From Aristolochia californica (lineage: Eukaryota > Streptophyta > Magnoliopsida > Piperales > Aristolochiaceae), in contig JARWKL010000007.1 of assembly GCA_029961685.1 (NCBI GenBank), forward strand, positions 6,964,708 through 7,028,707: DNA of 64,000 bases. The letters are read 5' to 3'. A program made the position numbers and the translations under genes. Shown here piece after piece: positions 10,399 through 20,880 of the stretch (the stretch's first letter is position 1; each line of letters starts with the position of its first letter). Below the pieces are notes generated by a model. It was not told the DNA's origin and did not search any database. It saw nothing but the letters and a program-made list of their open reading frames with translations.

Positions 10399-11625
10399 GC
10401 TTAGGGTTTAATGCTTAGAGAACACGTGGCTGAAGATTCAGAGCTTACTAAATGCAAGACTGCTGTTCGCCGGGTGCAGAAGATGGAGAAAGATGTCAAT
10501 AATGTGTGCAGGCAAGGTGGGCAACTACTTTACCTATTATTTAACTATGAAGTTCGGTCGGGGTTAGGCTTCCGCTAACCCATTCCTGCTTAAACCCGTG
10601 AGGGGAGTTGGATTTCTAGTTCCATCCCATCCCACCACCCCATCCTTGAATCCTGTCCTTGTCACATTTCCGTGAAACTCGCGCCATCCTGTCTTTCTTT
10701 TTACTGTAATATACCCTAAAAAGCTTTATGATATCACTTCTTTCTATTTATGTTTTCATTTTTATAAAAGGTTAGATTATAACAGTAATTCAGCTAGCTT
10801 AGGGCTGCTCTTTCTTATATATCACAATTTACATTTAATTTCCTTTTTTTTAAGTTAAGGGTTTAAAAGTAATTTGCTAGATTAGTGCGAAAATTTACTT
10901 CTCTGAAATGTCCTCACTTATTTCTTTCCTGTTTTGTGTTTTGGAAGACTTTGATCTTGGATAAGTACACAGGTATATTTATAACCAATCATAAGCTACA
11001 AAACACCCAGGGATCAGAGTGGGTATTTTGGGGTTAACCCAGTTTTGGCCCCCACTAGCAGGGTTTTTTAGGGGTTAACCCCGTCCCCTCCTAGCGCAGT
11101 GAGATGGAAACCTGTCTCTCCCTGTTGAATTTGCCCCGTTGGCATCCTATTGTATAATGTAAAACTTTTTCAATCTTTACACTGGGTTGTGTTGGTCGTA
11201 ATTATACATTCTTGCAAATGGGTTACTTCTGTGATGTTGTTCTTATTTAATTGGCATGATGTTAGCTACTAATTTATGAGATGGTTCAAACATTTGAAGT
11301 TGACAACTGTAGATAGTTCAGCTTGCCTGTTTTAGTGTAAAGCTCTTCTTGCTTATGAGATGATTTGAATGAAATCAACATAAGGAGGTCACTATTTTGC
11401 ATTTGTATCTTTCATTCTCTGATTTCTTATTTCTGCAAGCATCACTGTGTTCGTGTGTCTTGTTCATTGCACAACAGTAGGTTTGCTTATATATTCGTTC
11501 TCAATGTTTTCCAGAGGGGGACTCTAAACGAACTTCTCTGGGAGATGAGCTACAAGAGCAAGACACCCTTTTAACACAGTGCATTGACAAACTGAAGACA
11601 ATTGAAGAAAATAGGCTAGCCCTAG

Positions 11626-13159
11626 TGATAGATGCCAGATTCTGACATGAGAACTAGGTTAATTATAATTGAATAACCCTTATAATTGTGTTATAGGTGG
11701 TTATTTATCGGTTTTCACATGAAATGTGCATTTATTGAATTTGGCATTAATCACTACTTATATTGCATATTTTTCTCTCCTGAATTATATTTCATTACTT
11801 TTAGGGTTTATTTATTCCTGAAATGATTTTTATGGATTTAATTATGAAATTTCAGGAGAATTTTGTGTGGAGAAGAAGATATTTACAGAAATGCCATTAG
11901 TGGGGGATGTGATTTTTAGGGCAAAATCGTATTGAAAAGGGAGGACAGCTCGACAGAGGGGGGGGGGGGGGGGGGGGGGGGGGGAGGGGAGCCGCCGATC
12001 GAAAGGAGAGGAGAGCTCGAGAGTCTCCCTCTAGCCGCCGACCGTTCGGAGGGAAGACCCGAGAGGGCTCCCTCTGAACGCCGTTCGTCACCGTTGTCCA
12101 CCACCATACGGCAACCGAGAACAGACCCGAGGAGAGCTTGAGAGAATCTCCATCGCGGCGAGTTCGACGCTGCCATTTTCTGCTCGCCAGGCCTAGAGGT
12201 GACCCGAGAGGGCTCCTCTGGCGCCGATTCCGCATTTTCGACCATTTTCGGAGCTATTCCGACTCCGACCGAGACTCGAGAGAGCCGGTTAGAGGATTTC
12301 GGTTCCATTCCGTCGTCCGCCGCACCACCTCCATCCGTGGGTTTCTATCCTTCTTCGCCGGCGTCGTCTCTACCTCCGGCCAATCGCTCTTGCAACCCGA
12401 AGCCATCAATTTCTGGAAATTGCAGCACCCGTGAGAAAGAGCCTTTGCTGCCCGAGCAAGAGGAAGGAGAAGGGGAGTAATCCTTCATTTTGTAATTTAA
12501 TTTTCCTATAATTTGAACTTAGATTTTAAATGTTTATTAAATTTGATTTGAGAATTAATGTTTATCGAATATTTGTTTTCCGAATATTTGATTAAATTAG
12601 CTAGTTAGGGTAGGATTGTAATTTAGGTTGGTTATGGTATTTTAATCCGATTTCTGTCTTTAACTCTATGCGCCCGAGAGGGGCTAGACGCAAGGATTGA
12701 GAAACCGGATTCGTGATTACGTGGCGCTCGAGAGGCACGAATCACGGTAAAATCCAGAGTTGATAATTTTAGCATCATCACAATAGAAAATTGATTCTCT
12801 GCATTCTATTGTAATCCGATCTCTGTCATTAACTCTAGGCGCCCGAGAGGGGCTAGACGCAAGGATTGAGAATCCGGATTCGTGGTTACGTGGCGCTTGA
12901 GAGAGGCACGAATCACGGTAAAATCCAGAGTTGACGTTTCCTGTTGTGCAAGTAGTTAATTAGATTATTGTTTGATAATTTAGGATATAATTAGTGTTTA
13001 GTTCAGATTAATTCATCATATTTGGTTAGGCTAGTTGACTGAAGAATTCACAAAATTTTGTCCTCCCTGTGGATATGACCCTCGCTTATTGCTAGATTAC
13101 ATGAACGATAAGTACGCTTGCGAGGTATAAAAGCCGATTTAATAAAAATTTCACATCAA
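11626..13159 (+). repeat. 5' LTR of the gypsy element
   Basis: It is about 1.53 kb, begins with TG and ends near a CA just before the primer-binding site. It holds a 27-base G run (11958-11984), a GC-rich leader-like stretch (12000-12480) and a degenerate tandem duplication at 12644-12935. Open frames in the GC-rich part match no protein. Confidence 0.8.
12644..12935 (+). repeat. Tandem duplication inside the 5' LTR
   Basis: A ~120-bp block containing GCGCCCGAGAGGGGCTAGAC and ending in GTAAAATCCAGAGTTGA occurs twice, 169 bp apart, with a few differences. Each block has an imperfect internal palindrome around the ATTCGTG/CACGAAT words. Confidence 0.8.
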
Positions 13160-13164
13160 GTTTT

Positions 13165-13182
13165 TGGCGCCGTTGCCGGGGA
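13165..13182 (+). other. Primer-binding site, tRNA-Asp type
   Basis: TGGCGCCGTTGCCGGGGA lies directly after the 5' LTR. It is complementary to the 3' end of plant tRNA-Asp and is the usual primer site in Athila/Tat gypsy elements. Confidence 0.85.
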
Positions 13183-13383
13183 GGCACGTATTAAGTGTAT
13201 TTCTTTTTTCTCCATGGTCTTAGATTAGATTTATTTTTTTTCTTTCATAATTTCATGTTTTTGTTTTATCTTGATGATTTTGTGTGGAGTTATTTTTATT
13301 TCTTCTATTTAGTTCGTATTTTCAGTAGTTAGTTTGTTAGCATAATTTGATAGTTAGTTTTGTTTCTTTTTGTGTTTTTATGC

Positions 13384-13667
13384 ATGGGCGCCGCTCCCTA
13401 GGTGAACCATTAACTCCCTTTGTTGAAGAGGTAGAACATATTTGTAGGAGAACACCAAAAGTCAAGTTAGGAGCTAGCATGGCCAATCAGGGTGAACCAT
13501 TACAATTACCTGCAGCAAGTGACTGTAGAGCCCTGAGGGATTATTCTATCCCATCCCACTTCACATCACCTTCTTGCATTATATTGCCACCCACTACTGC
13601 CGCCAGTTATGAGTTGAAACCGGGTGTGATCCAACTCCTCCCTATATTCCGGGCACCATCCACTTGA
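13384..13667 (+). pseudogene. Gypsy gag N-terminal fragment
   Basis: The frame begins at an ATG (MHGRRSLGEPL) and contains the block LRDYSIPSHFTSPSCI followed by ASYELKPGVIQLLP, typical of gag N-termini in this retroelement group. It ends at a stop after about 95 codons. The rest of gag and the zinc knuckle are missing. Confidence 0.7.
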
Positions 13668-13707
13668 GTCTGATGATCCGAGTCCTGCGTTTAAGATAGA
13701 GACTGTT

Positions 13708-14402
13708 ATGCTTGATGACGAAGCCACTCTTGAATCTTTTGAGTCTTACATAACATCTTTAGACATAGACTATTTTGATGAGGAAACATATTTCCGAGAG
13801 GTTGACTCTTTACTCAGTTCTGTACCTCTGTTGGAGGAAGCTTATGAGGTTGTCACAACTGATCATCCACAGGATCTTCATCTTGACTTGGACAAACCTC
13901 TTGAAACTTCCAAGCTAGATCTTAGGCCACTTCCTCCCACGTTGAAGTATGCATTCTTGGGGCCCATGAACTCATTGTCAGTCATTATTGCCTCTGATTT
14001 GAGTACTGAGTAGGAGGAACAATTGACTGAAGTTTTACAAACACACAGAGATGCATTGGGTTTTGTCGTGTGTGTGATAGATGCCAACGGACTGGTTGTT
14101 TGTCTAGAAAGAACATGATGCCTCTTAACCCCATTCTTATTATTGAATTGTTTGATGTGTTGGGTATTGACTTCATGGGTCCTTTTCCTATCTCGTTCGG
14201 CTATCTATACATCCTTGTTGCTGTTGAATATGTCTCTAGATGGATTGAAGTTATTGCATGTAAGACAAATGATCACAAAGTGGTGGTAATTTTTTTAAAA
14301 GAAAACATCTTTAATCGGTTTGGTACCCCGAGAGCGATCATCAGTGATGGGGGATCTCATTTTTGTAACAGAGCATTTGAGACCTTGTTGAAGAAATACT
14401 CA
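13708..14402 (+). pseudogene. Gypsy pol remnants: pre-RT segment joined to integrase
   Basis: The first part (13708-14059) ends in LPPTLKYAFLGPMNSLSVII and QTHRDALGF, the segment lying just before reverse transcriptase, with a TAG after DLSTE. It jumps straight to the integrase: CDRCQRTG of the zinc finger, then [13 protein letters not shown] with the first catalytic Asp and [18 protein letters not shown] with the second. The frame stops matching after LLKKYS, so the catalytic Glu region is lost. About 2 kb of pol is deleted. Confidence 0.85.
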
Positions 14403-15763
14403 ATGTGTGCCAATGGAGCATGTGGTTTCCATGAGTTTTATTATTCTTTAGCTGTTATTCCTTTTTGTAGTCGTTTTGTTGTTTTAACTTTTCCCCATTG
14501 AGGACAATGTCAGGTTTAGGTTTGGGGGGGGAAACGACTCTTTTATGTCTTAGCAATGATTTTCTTTTGATTTTTGTTCGTGGTTTTCAAATTACTCCTC
14601 TTAGTATGTGGTTAACTTTAGTAGAGTTAAAATAAGTTGCTCAAATGTGTTTCAAATTTTTTTGTAAAACTGTGTAGAATATGCCTATTAGAAATCTGAT
14701 ATCATTTGTTGTGATCCATGAGAATTCAGTGGGATTACTTACTATTGCATTAGACTTGGAACTTAGTTGCAAAAGAGAACATGTAAATCTAGTGTTGATC
14801 TAAGTTAGTCTGAATAGTCTTTGTATGCCTATTTGATCTTATTATTTTTTATATCTCAGGGAAATTCCTTGTTGTAATGTATGAATGCAAATGGAAATGC
14901 TCTTGCTTGCAAAAGACAGATAACCTTAGAAACAGCCTGGGCAAACCCAGGGACATGCATTGGAACAGTCAGTTACTTAAAAATAAGTGCATGTTCAGTG
15001 AAGACGAATACAAAATGGTGGTAATACCAAAAGTATTCAGTGAAACAAAAATTACGCTGGTAATAGCGAAAATGCGCTGGTAATAGCGAAAATGAGCTGG
15101 TAATAGCGAAAATGAGCTGGTAATAGCGAAAATGCGCTGGTAATAGCGAAAATGCGCTGGTAATAGCGAAAAATGGGTTTAAATCTGGAAGCAATGAGTT
15201 TCCTTAACTTTGATGATGAATTGTAAGTTGAAAGAAGTTGCAGGTCAAGATTGAAATTTGTATACTTCTTTTGTGAGATTGTCAGACAATAGGCTTACTC
15301 TACTATTTTCTCTTAATTGTGATGTGACCAGGATTTTATTGTTATTTGTTGCCTCTTTGTTCTGTTGAAGTAATTGCTTATGGGTCACATTGGTTCAGGT
15401 GGAGTAACAATGAGTGTATGTGGATTGATAATGTGCTATATTTTACACAGGTTTTCAAATTGAGCAGAGTTTCAAATGATTTTCAAATATTTTACGATAC
15501 TAAGTGTTAGTCATATGCTAATGAGGAGTAGATTTTCTTCAGTTTTTTTTTATATTGTTGATTTAGATGAATTTTGTGGGTAAATTCCATGCAAACCCTC
15601 ACGAGACACAACTCGTCCACTACTGAAAAGTAGGGGTTTAACGGCTTGTTGCATGCGCTAAATGCAATCGTGTTCCCTACAAAAGTGGCATTTTGCTTTC
15701 CTAGGCTTAATTTTGGTTCTGTTGTTGTTTTGCTAGGTACTAGCAAAGACTTAGGTTTGGGTG
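14403..15763 (+). other. 3' non-coding part of the gypsy element
   Basis: It begins with GAGGACAATGTCAGGTTTAG and a G8 run, a layout common before the 3' end of Athila/Tat elements. It contains the 20-bp tandem array described separately and ends with a purine-rich stretch (ACTTAGGTTTGGGTG) just before the 3' LTR. No gene is seen. Confidence 0.65.
15054..15176 (+). repeat. 20-bp tandem array, six units
   Basis: Six head-to-tail copies of TAATAGCGAAAATGCGCTGG start at 15061, 15081, 15101, 15121, 15141 and 15161, differing only at C/A in position 15. A diverged half copy precedes them. There are no spacers, so this is not CRISPR-like. Each unit holds the short palindrome GCTGGTAATAGC, which imperfectly pairs GCT with AGC. 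Confidence 0.95.
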
Positions 15764-16120
15764 TGATAGATGCCAGATTCTGACATGAGAACTAGGTTAA
15801 TTATAATTGAATAACCCTTATAATTGTGTTATAGGTGGTTATTTATCGGTTTTCACATGAAACATGTATTTATTGAATTTGGCATTAATTACTACTTATA
15901 TTGCATATTTTTCTCTCCTGAATTATATTTCATTGCTTTTAGGGTTTATTTCTTCCTGAAATGATTTTTATGGATTTAATTATGGAATTCCAGGAGAATT
16001 TTGTGTGGAGAAGAAGATATTTACAGAAATGCCATTAGTGGGGGATGTGATTTTTAGGGCAAAATCGTATTGAAAAGGGAGGACAGCTCGACAGAGGAGG
16101 GGGGGGGGGGGGGGGGGGGG
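15764..16120 (+). repeat. 3' LTR of the gypsy element, truncated at a G run
   Basis: It matches the first ~350 bp of the 5' LTR (11626-11980) closely, then stops in a 22-base G run (16099-16120), after which RPRD-like exon sequence resumes. More than 1.1 kb of LTR is missing. Confidence 0.85.
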
Positions 16121-16463
16121 ACTGGCTAGCTCTACGTGAACAGGTTTCTTTCTTTCTTGTTTTTTAAAATTTTCTCTTTAAAAAATAAAATAAAGTTTCA
16201 TTTATAGGTAAGCCTTTGGCTCAATGATCACATTTTGGTTCAAGTCTTACCAGGAGTATTGGTGCATGTCTTTGTAATCAACTTTCAATATAAAAACTGT
16301 GTTCTAACAAAGTGCTTTATGCAGGAGTCCTGCATTAGAGAATGTTCGCACCCAGTTGCAGGTATGCATTTAGTTATTTAAATTCTATATATAGGTTAGA
16401 TCACACAGTTAATCTTCCACATGCTTACCTTTAGACTTGTGGTTCTAATTTTTTGCCTTTAAT

Positions 16464-17187
16464 GATCTAATTTGAGTGGCATTGTAGACAAAAAATAGTT
16501 GGAACTGAAATTTTTCTGTTATTTTTAAAGGTATTTGTCCCTGTATTTCTGAATGCAGTAGGAGTATAATGATAATCAATCTAAGTTGATGATAGTGATC
16601 TGGCAGAAGACAATTTTTCTATTCTGTTGATTACCTTTGGGTCCTTTGAATAACTATTTATCAGCTGCCGTGTTGGAGTGTTGTAGTACATGAGCTGTCC
16701 CACCAGAATCATGTTACGTTTTCATGAAATTTCTCTCACTAAGATTTTTTTCACAGATAAAGAAGCAGTGGTGAATAATGACCCTGTGAAGAGGCAGCGG
16801 CGATGGAGCTCAGAAACCTCAAAAATTTCGGAATCACCAAACTCGAGTCAGACCCCTTCAACCTCACCTCGTGACATATTTCCTAACCGTGCATTTAATT
16901 GGTCTGACTCCACAAATAGTAGAGATACGGCAAAAGAGCGTGTTGGTAAGTAAGTTTAGTATTTTATTTGTTTCATTTCATGTGTAATCAATATCCAAAA
17001 AAGTATCTTGTTTAGGATTTTTTTGTTTGTTTTTTTGTTGTATACTCATGATGTTATTCCAATTTTTTTTTAATCAATCTTAGGGTTGTCTTTCTGTATT
17101 CGTGCGAATTTGCAGGGAGGTAAGCCTCGTGGTTGTTTTTAGCTGTTAATATAACAATGCACGATAATAGAGATAACTTGCTAGCTT
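16464..17187 (+). pseudogene. ACINUS-like fragment with the RRM exons deleted
   Basis: An acceptor at 16756 opens an exon (16757-16945) encoding DKEAVVNNDPVKRQRRWSSE and continuing through SPRDIFPNRAF to KERV. It corresponds to the first exon in the window (1-114) but shows its full 5' part. The sequence then passes from the following intron directly into DNA like that downstream of the ACINUS stop (about 1735-1850), so the RRM and RSB exons are gone. It ends near 17187 against the kinesin fragment. Confidence 0.85.
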
Positions 17188-17840
17188 AGTGCAGCGTTTT
17201 GATGGTCCTCCTGGGAAGAGTTTCATAATCCATCCCAGCACCCTCTCCACCACCAGTTAGGAGAAAAACCAAATAGACAAATGGAAATTTGCGTAGAGAA
17301 AGTATAATGGATTTATTGCAAAGTGGAGCAGATAGCTGCAATTTCCAGAGGTAAATTAAGATTTAATCTTACCCAGGGATCTAATATTGGTTTACAATAA
17401 ATGCCCAAGTAATGAGCTAACCAAATAACAGTAATTACAGTTTATACTGGACAATGGAAGTAATGGTACCAAGGTAACATAGAAAAACAGCACCTTGCAA
17501 TCTAAAACTGGAACCATCTGCCAGTCAACTCTTTTGCCACAATATAGTACAAGGACAGAATTAGACTTTTTAATATAGAAAAAGAATTTTTAAACATAGA
17601 CCAAGCAAACAAATCAAGTCAGTAGATACAATTTTGATTAACATTTTGACAACCCAAGATCAGAATAGCACCTCATCCCCTTCATCTGCATAGACAGTAT
17701 TATCTTGAACATTCTGAGAATCTGCTGCTTGGAACTGGATATTTTCGTTAGCCATACACCGAGCGGTCAACAGTTCTAATCTCTGATCTGGGCTTCTAGT
17801 TTATGCAATAACTCCTTATTCAAGTCCTTAAACAATCAAA
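17180..17840 (-). pseudogene. KIN-7 kinesin C-terminal fragment
   Basis: On the minus strand, one exon-like piece (about 17840-17668) encodes DLNKELLHKLEAQI, then after a small frameshift RLELLTARCMANENIQFQAA and NTVYADEGDE. After a ~410-bp intron the next piece (17253 down) reads VVERVLGWIMKLFPGGPSKR. This is the very conserved C-terminus of plant KIN-7 kinesins (AT4G39050 type), with the intron at the expected YADEGDE/VVERV boundary. The tail past GGPSKR is abnormal. Motor and stalk are absent, so it is an orphan fragment. Confidence 0.78.
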
Positions 17841-18098
17841 AGGAAGTAAAATAAGCATCTGAGAACCAAGATGCAAGGATGATACACATGCAATGACAAG
17901 TATACTTAGTCATGATTACAAAATAATTTTTCAAGTTCTATATACTCTAATAATGATTGTTATATCGATAATTTCACAACCTACAGGACCTACTGGATCA
18001 GTCCTTTTGAAATTGATGTTACATCTATTCAGTGCGAGGAAGTGAGAATTTTAATTTAGTTTGAAACTTAATATTCTTGTAATTTTGTTTGAAATTCT
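17841..18098. other. Unassigned spacer
   Basis: It may be more intron of the kinesin fragment; nothing coding is recognised. Confidence 0.4.
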
Positions 18099-19585
18099 TG
18101 TATGCTATTATATCTTGTTTTAGGGGGAATGCAGAACCCCTAAAATTTCCAAGCATAAGCATTCAAAACCTTTAGGAAATGAATACAAGCATCAGATGTG
18201 AAGTTACCGGCCTGTGGTAGAAGTGTGAATATATATGACCCATTACTTTCTATTGGTGGATTCATATAGTTGATATGCATATGGCCGGATACATGGTGCT
18301 TCCTCTTATTAAAAGTTCAATTTTCTTCTTTCATGTAGTAGCTGTAAGCCACATTTTTTCCTTTGATAATGTGGAAACGTATTTGTGCTGGCAAAGCTTT
18401 CTCTCAGTACAGGCATGTTAAGACTATGGAGAATGGAATTTTGTTTGTACTATGTTTCTATAGTGGTGTCATAGTTTCTTTATCTGCATGTTTAAGGCTT
18501 ACATTCAGTTTTGTAGTTCATTCTGCAATTTTAAGGTGTGCATACACTATCTAGTACACATAAAATTGTTTGTTTTTAAGAATTAACTACATTTACTTAT
18601 TGAAGCACTGAAGAATTGATTCTGATTTTTTATGGTTTGTACGGTTATCTAGTAGTATGACATTATATTATCGTCTTTGGCAGACAAATGTCGATCTCGG
18701 AACAGCATCTAGTAGATATTATCGGGTATCATGCCTCAGCATTATTGACCCAGGTATGCGATAACTTAGCATTTGGTTGTCTACTAATCTTACGGCAAGT
18801 CCTCTGCTTGGGCCACCAGTGTTACTTCCAAACTTCTGTAGTTGCCATTCAGATTATGATATGTTGCATTACACCAACTTGACTGGAGCCTTGTGTTCCG
18901 CAGGTGATTCTGATATCATCAAGATGTTGCCAGGTGATCAGTGAGTAGTCAAGGCAGACTCAACGTTATAATTCTCTGGAAACGTGATCAGAAGTTTATG
19001 TTCTGAACGTGGCTCTCTTTGTTTTCTCATAGATTTTTTCTGAATATAGGTTTTGCCAACTTGGTAAACTATCAGTAAGATTCTGTAACCATGTGAGTTG
19101 TGAGACAGTTATAAGATATGGGCATTCAGCTACAAATTAATACTCTCCTTTGATGGTTCTTTGGTTAATTAGCTTAGTTTGGAATTACTTCTGGTGTCAA
19201 AAGAGTACATGTTGAAGGGTTCTGTATGATGTGGGTGGGTGGCATAATCTATCCTCTCTGAGTGGACTGTGTGAGGATTATGTAGTATCATAGTTAACAG
19301 ATTTGCTTCTCTCTTTTAAAAATAAAAACCTATTCTGGATAAAAAAACAACCAGAAAAAGTTATATAAGATAGTAAAAGCATATTGCCAAAGTCGATTGT
19401 CATTTGATCAACATCTAGTGGAAAGAAGAATGAGGGGCAAAACAACCAGTTGCTGCATTCTTCTTTTTATTTGGTAAATCCCCTCAAAGAAACTAACATA
19501 GTTTATAAATCCTTGCTATTCGTCAAAATAAAAGGAATTAAATTACTTCTTTTTATTCTTTAAGAATCTATCAAGGAATCCAACA

Positions 19586-20157
19586 TTTAGGTCATTACAA
19601 TGTGCAAGCAAAGGGACTGAAACCTTTTTTTGGAGTTCCCGGTTGTAAAATTTAACTTGAATCTAGCTCTATCACATTGGTGCATTTTCCACCAGCAGAA
19701 AACAGAACTTGTTGTTGAAACATGGAGTAAGCAATTCTATAGTTCAGAAAGGGAGGAAAAGGTTCCATTTTTATATCTAGCGAATGTCAACTTACAAAAC
19801 AGCAGACGGAAAGAAACAGAATTCGTCGGTGAATTTTGAAAGGTTCTGCCTTCTGCCTTGAAGGATGTTTCCAAGTATCCTTCAAGGCAGAAGGCAGGCC
19901 CTTCCAAAATTTACAGAAGAATTCTGCTCCTTTCTGTCTACGGTTCTGTAGGATGTCATGGGCTAGATATAAAAATGGAACCTTTTTCTCCTTTTCTGAA
20001 CTATGGAATTGCGTATTCCATGTTTCAATAACAAGCTCTGCTTTCTGCTGGTGGAAAATGCGCCAATGTGATAGAGCTAGATTCAAGTTAAGTTTTATAA
20101 CCAGGAACTGGAAAAAAAGGTTTCAGTCCCTTTGCTTGCATGTTGTACTGACCTAAA
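19586..20157. repeat. Near-perfect palindrome from RPRD-like intron 1/exon 2, copy 2
   Basis: The arms are 19586-19866 and 19877-20157 around a 10-bp spacer (19867-19876, GTTTCCAAGT). The spacer is the reverse complement of the one in copy 1. Diagnostic bases next to the centre have swapped arms too: GGTGAATTTTGAAAGGTTC is on the left here and on the right in copy 1. The arms lie about 3.3 kb upstream of the parent exon. Confidence 0.92.
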
Positions 20158-20192
20158 CAAGTTACTCTTTCTCATGTTTTTTATATTTTTTT

Positions 20193-20471
20193 CATTTTGG
20201 AGCACTAACACTAGAAACCATTTTCCAATGCACATAAACTTGTCCATACTAATACCAAATTTGAACTTGAAGTTCAAGTAGATGATTCAAACGAATTTGA
20301 AGTTGAAATTTATGTGCAAGTTTGGAATGGTTAGTCAACATTGAACTTGAAGTTGAAGTTAGACTTTAACTTCAAGGCAATAATTTGATTCAATTTCAAC
20401 TCTTCCTTGGGTGTTAGTGTAGACGAGTAAGTGCGTTGGAAAACAGATTCTAGTGTTAGTGCCCCAAAATG
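20193..20471. mobile_element. Short TIR element (MITE-like), copy 2
   Basis: It has the same terminal repeats as 9231-9583 (CATTTTGGAGCACTAACACT) but is 279 bp long because part of the interior differs and the G run is absent. Both copies sit at the same place relative to the palindrome, so the element was there before the segment duplicated. Confidence 0.7.
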
Positions 20472-20577
20472 AAAAATATGATGCAAACAAGAGAATGAGT
20501 AATTTTTTATAATATACTTAAATAGAACATATACCTAAACAGATAATTAACTAAAATAAACATGGTTACTACACAAA

Positions 20578-20816
20578 TAAGTGATTTAATGTAGTATTAA
20601 AATATATTAATATACTAATTAATGAAATACTATATAATATTAGTTAATGATTACAATTTATTATAAAATAATATAATAATTACATGTGGCTATAATAAAT
20701 TATAAAAAATTAAAAGTAAAAAATAATATAAGTGAATATACTAAATAAATAAATTAATTTTATAATAACATAAGATATTTTTTAACTTTAAAAATCACTA
20801 ATTTAATACAATAAAA

Positions 20817-20880
<64 letters not shown>

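Larger units (their letters stand above)
11626..16120 (+). mobile_element. Deleted Ty3/gypsy (Athila/Tat-like) retrotransposon
   Basis: The 5' LTR starts TGATAGATGCCAG at 11626 and the same start recurs at 15764. The primer-binding site is of tRNA-Asp type, as in Athila/Tat elements. Inside are only a gag N-terminal piece, a piece before reverse transcriptase and a piece of integrase. Protease, reverse transcriptase and RNase H are deleted. A purine-rich run follows near 14510-14530, as is usual in this group. The 3' LTR breaks off in a G run and is joined straight to host exon sequence, so no target duplication can be read. The element cannot move by itself. Confidence 0.88.
10399..16463 (+). 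pseudogene. RPRD-like fragment 3 (exons 4-6), split by a gypsy element
   Basis: Sequence like exon 4 (from EHVAEDSEL), intron 4 and exon 5 of the RPRD-like gene runs up to 11625. There the retroelement interrupts the reading frame after ENRLAL. The copy resumes at about 16128 with LREQ, intron 5, exon 6 (16325-16370, frameshifted by TCCTGC in place of TCAGAA) and part of intron 6, ending near 16463. The first half of exon 4 and the intron before it are deleted relative to 24080-24295. Exon 5 is open up to the insertion, so that part was not badly decayed when the element landed. Confidence 0.85.
18099..20577. repeat. 2.5-kb duplicated segment, copy 2
   Basis: This is the direct-orientation copy of 7154-9690, nearly collinear throughout. 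Differences include ~27 extra bases near 19430, the absence of the 25-base G run, and the flipped palindrome centre. It ends in the AT-rich block upstream of the intact RPRD-like gene. Confidence 0.88.

Noticed and set aside
11897..12480. Several overlapping frames of 70-130 codons on both strands
   Set aside because: They lie in the GC-rich part of a retroelement LTR and around a G run, so they are composition effects.
15054..15176. CRISPR-like look of the 20-bp repeats
   Set aside because: Units are head to tail without spacers, and this is plant nuclear DNA.
14973..15194. Minus-strand frame with repeated LPAHFRYYQ words
   Set aside because: It is just the translation of the 20-bp tandem array.
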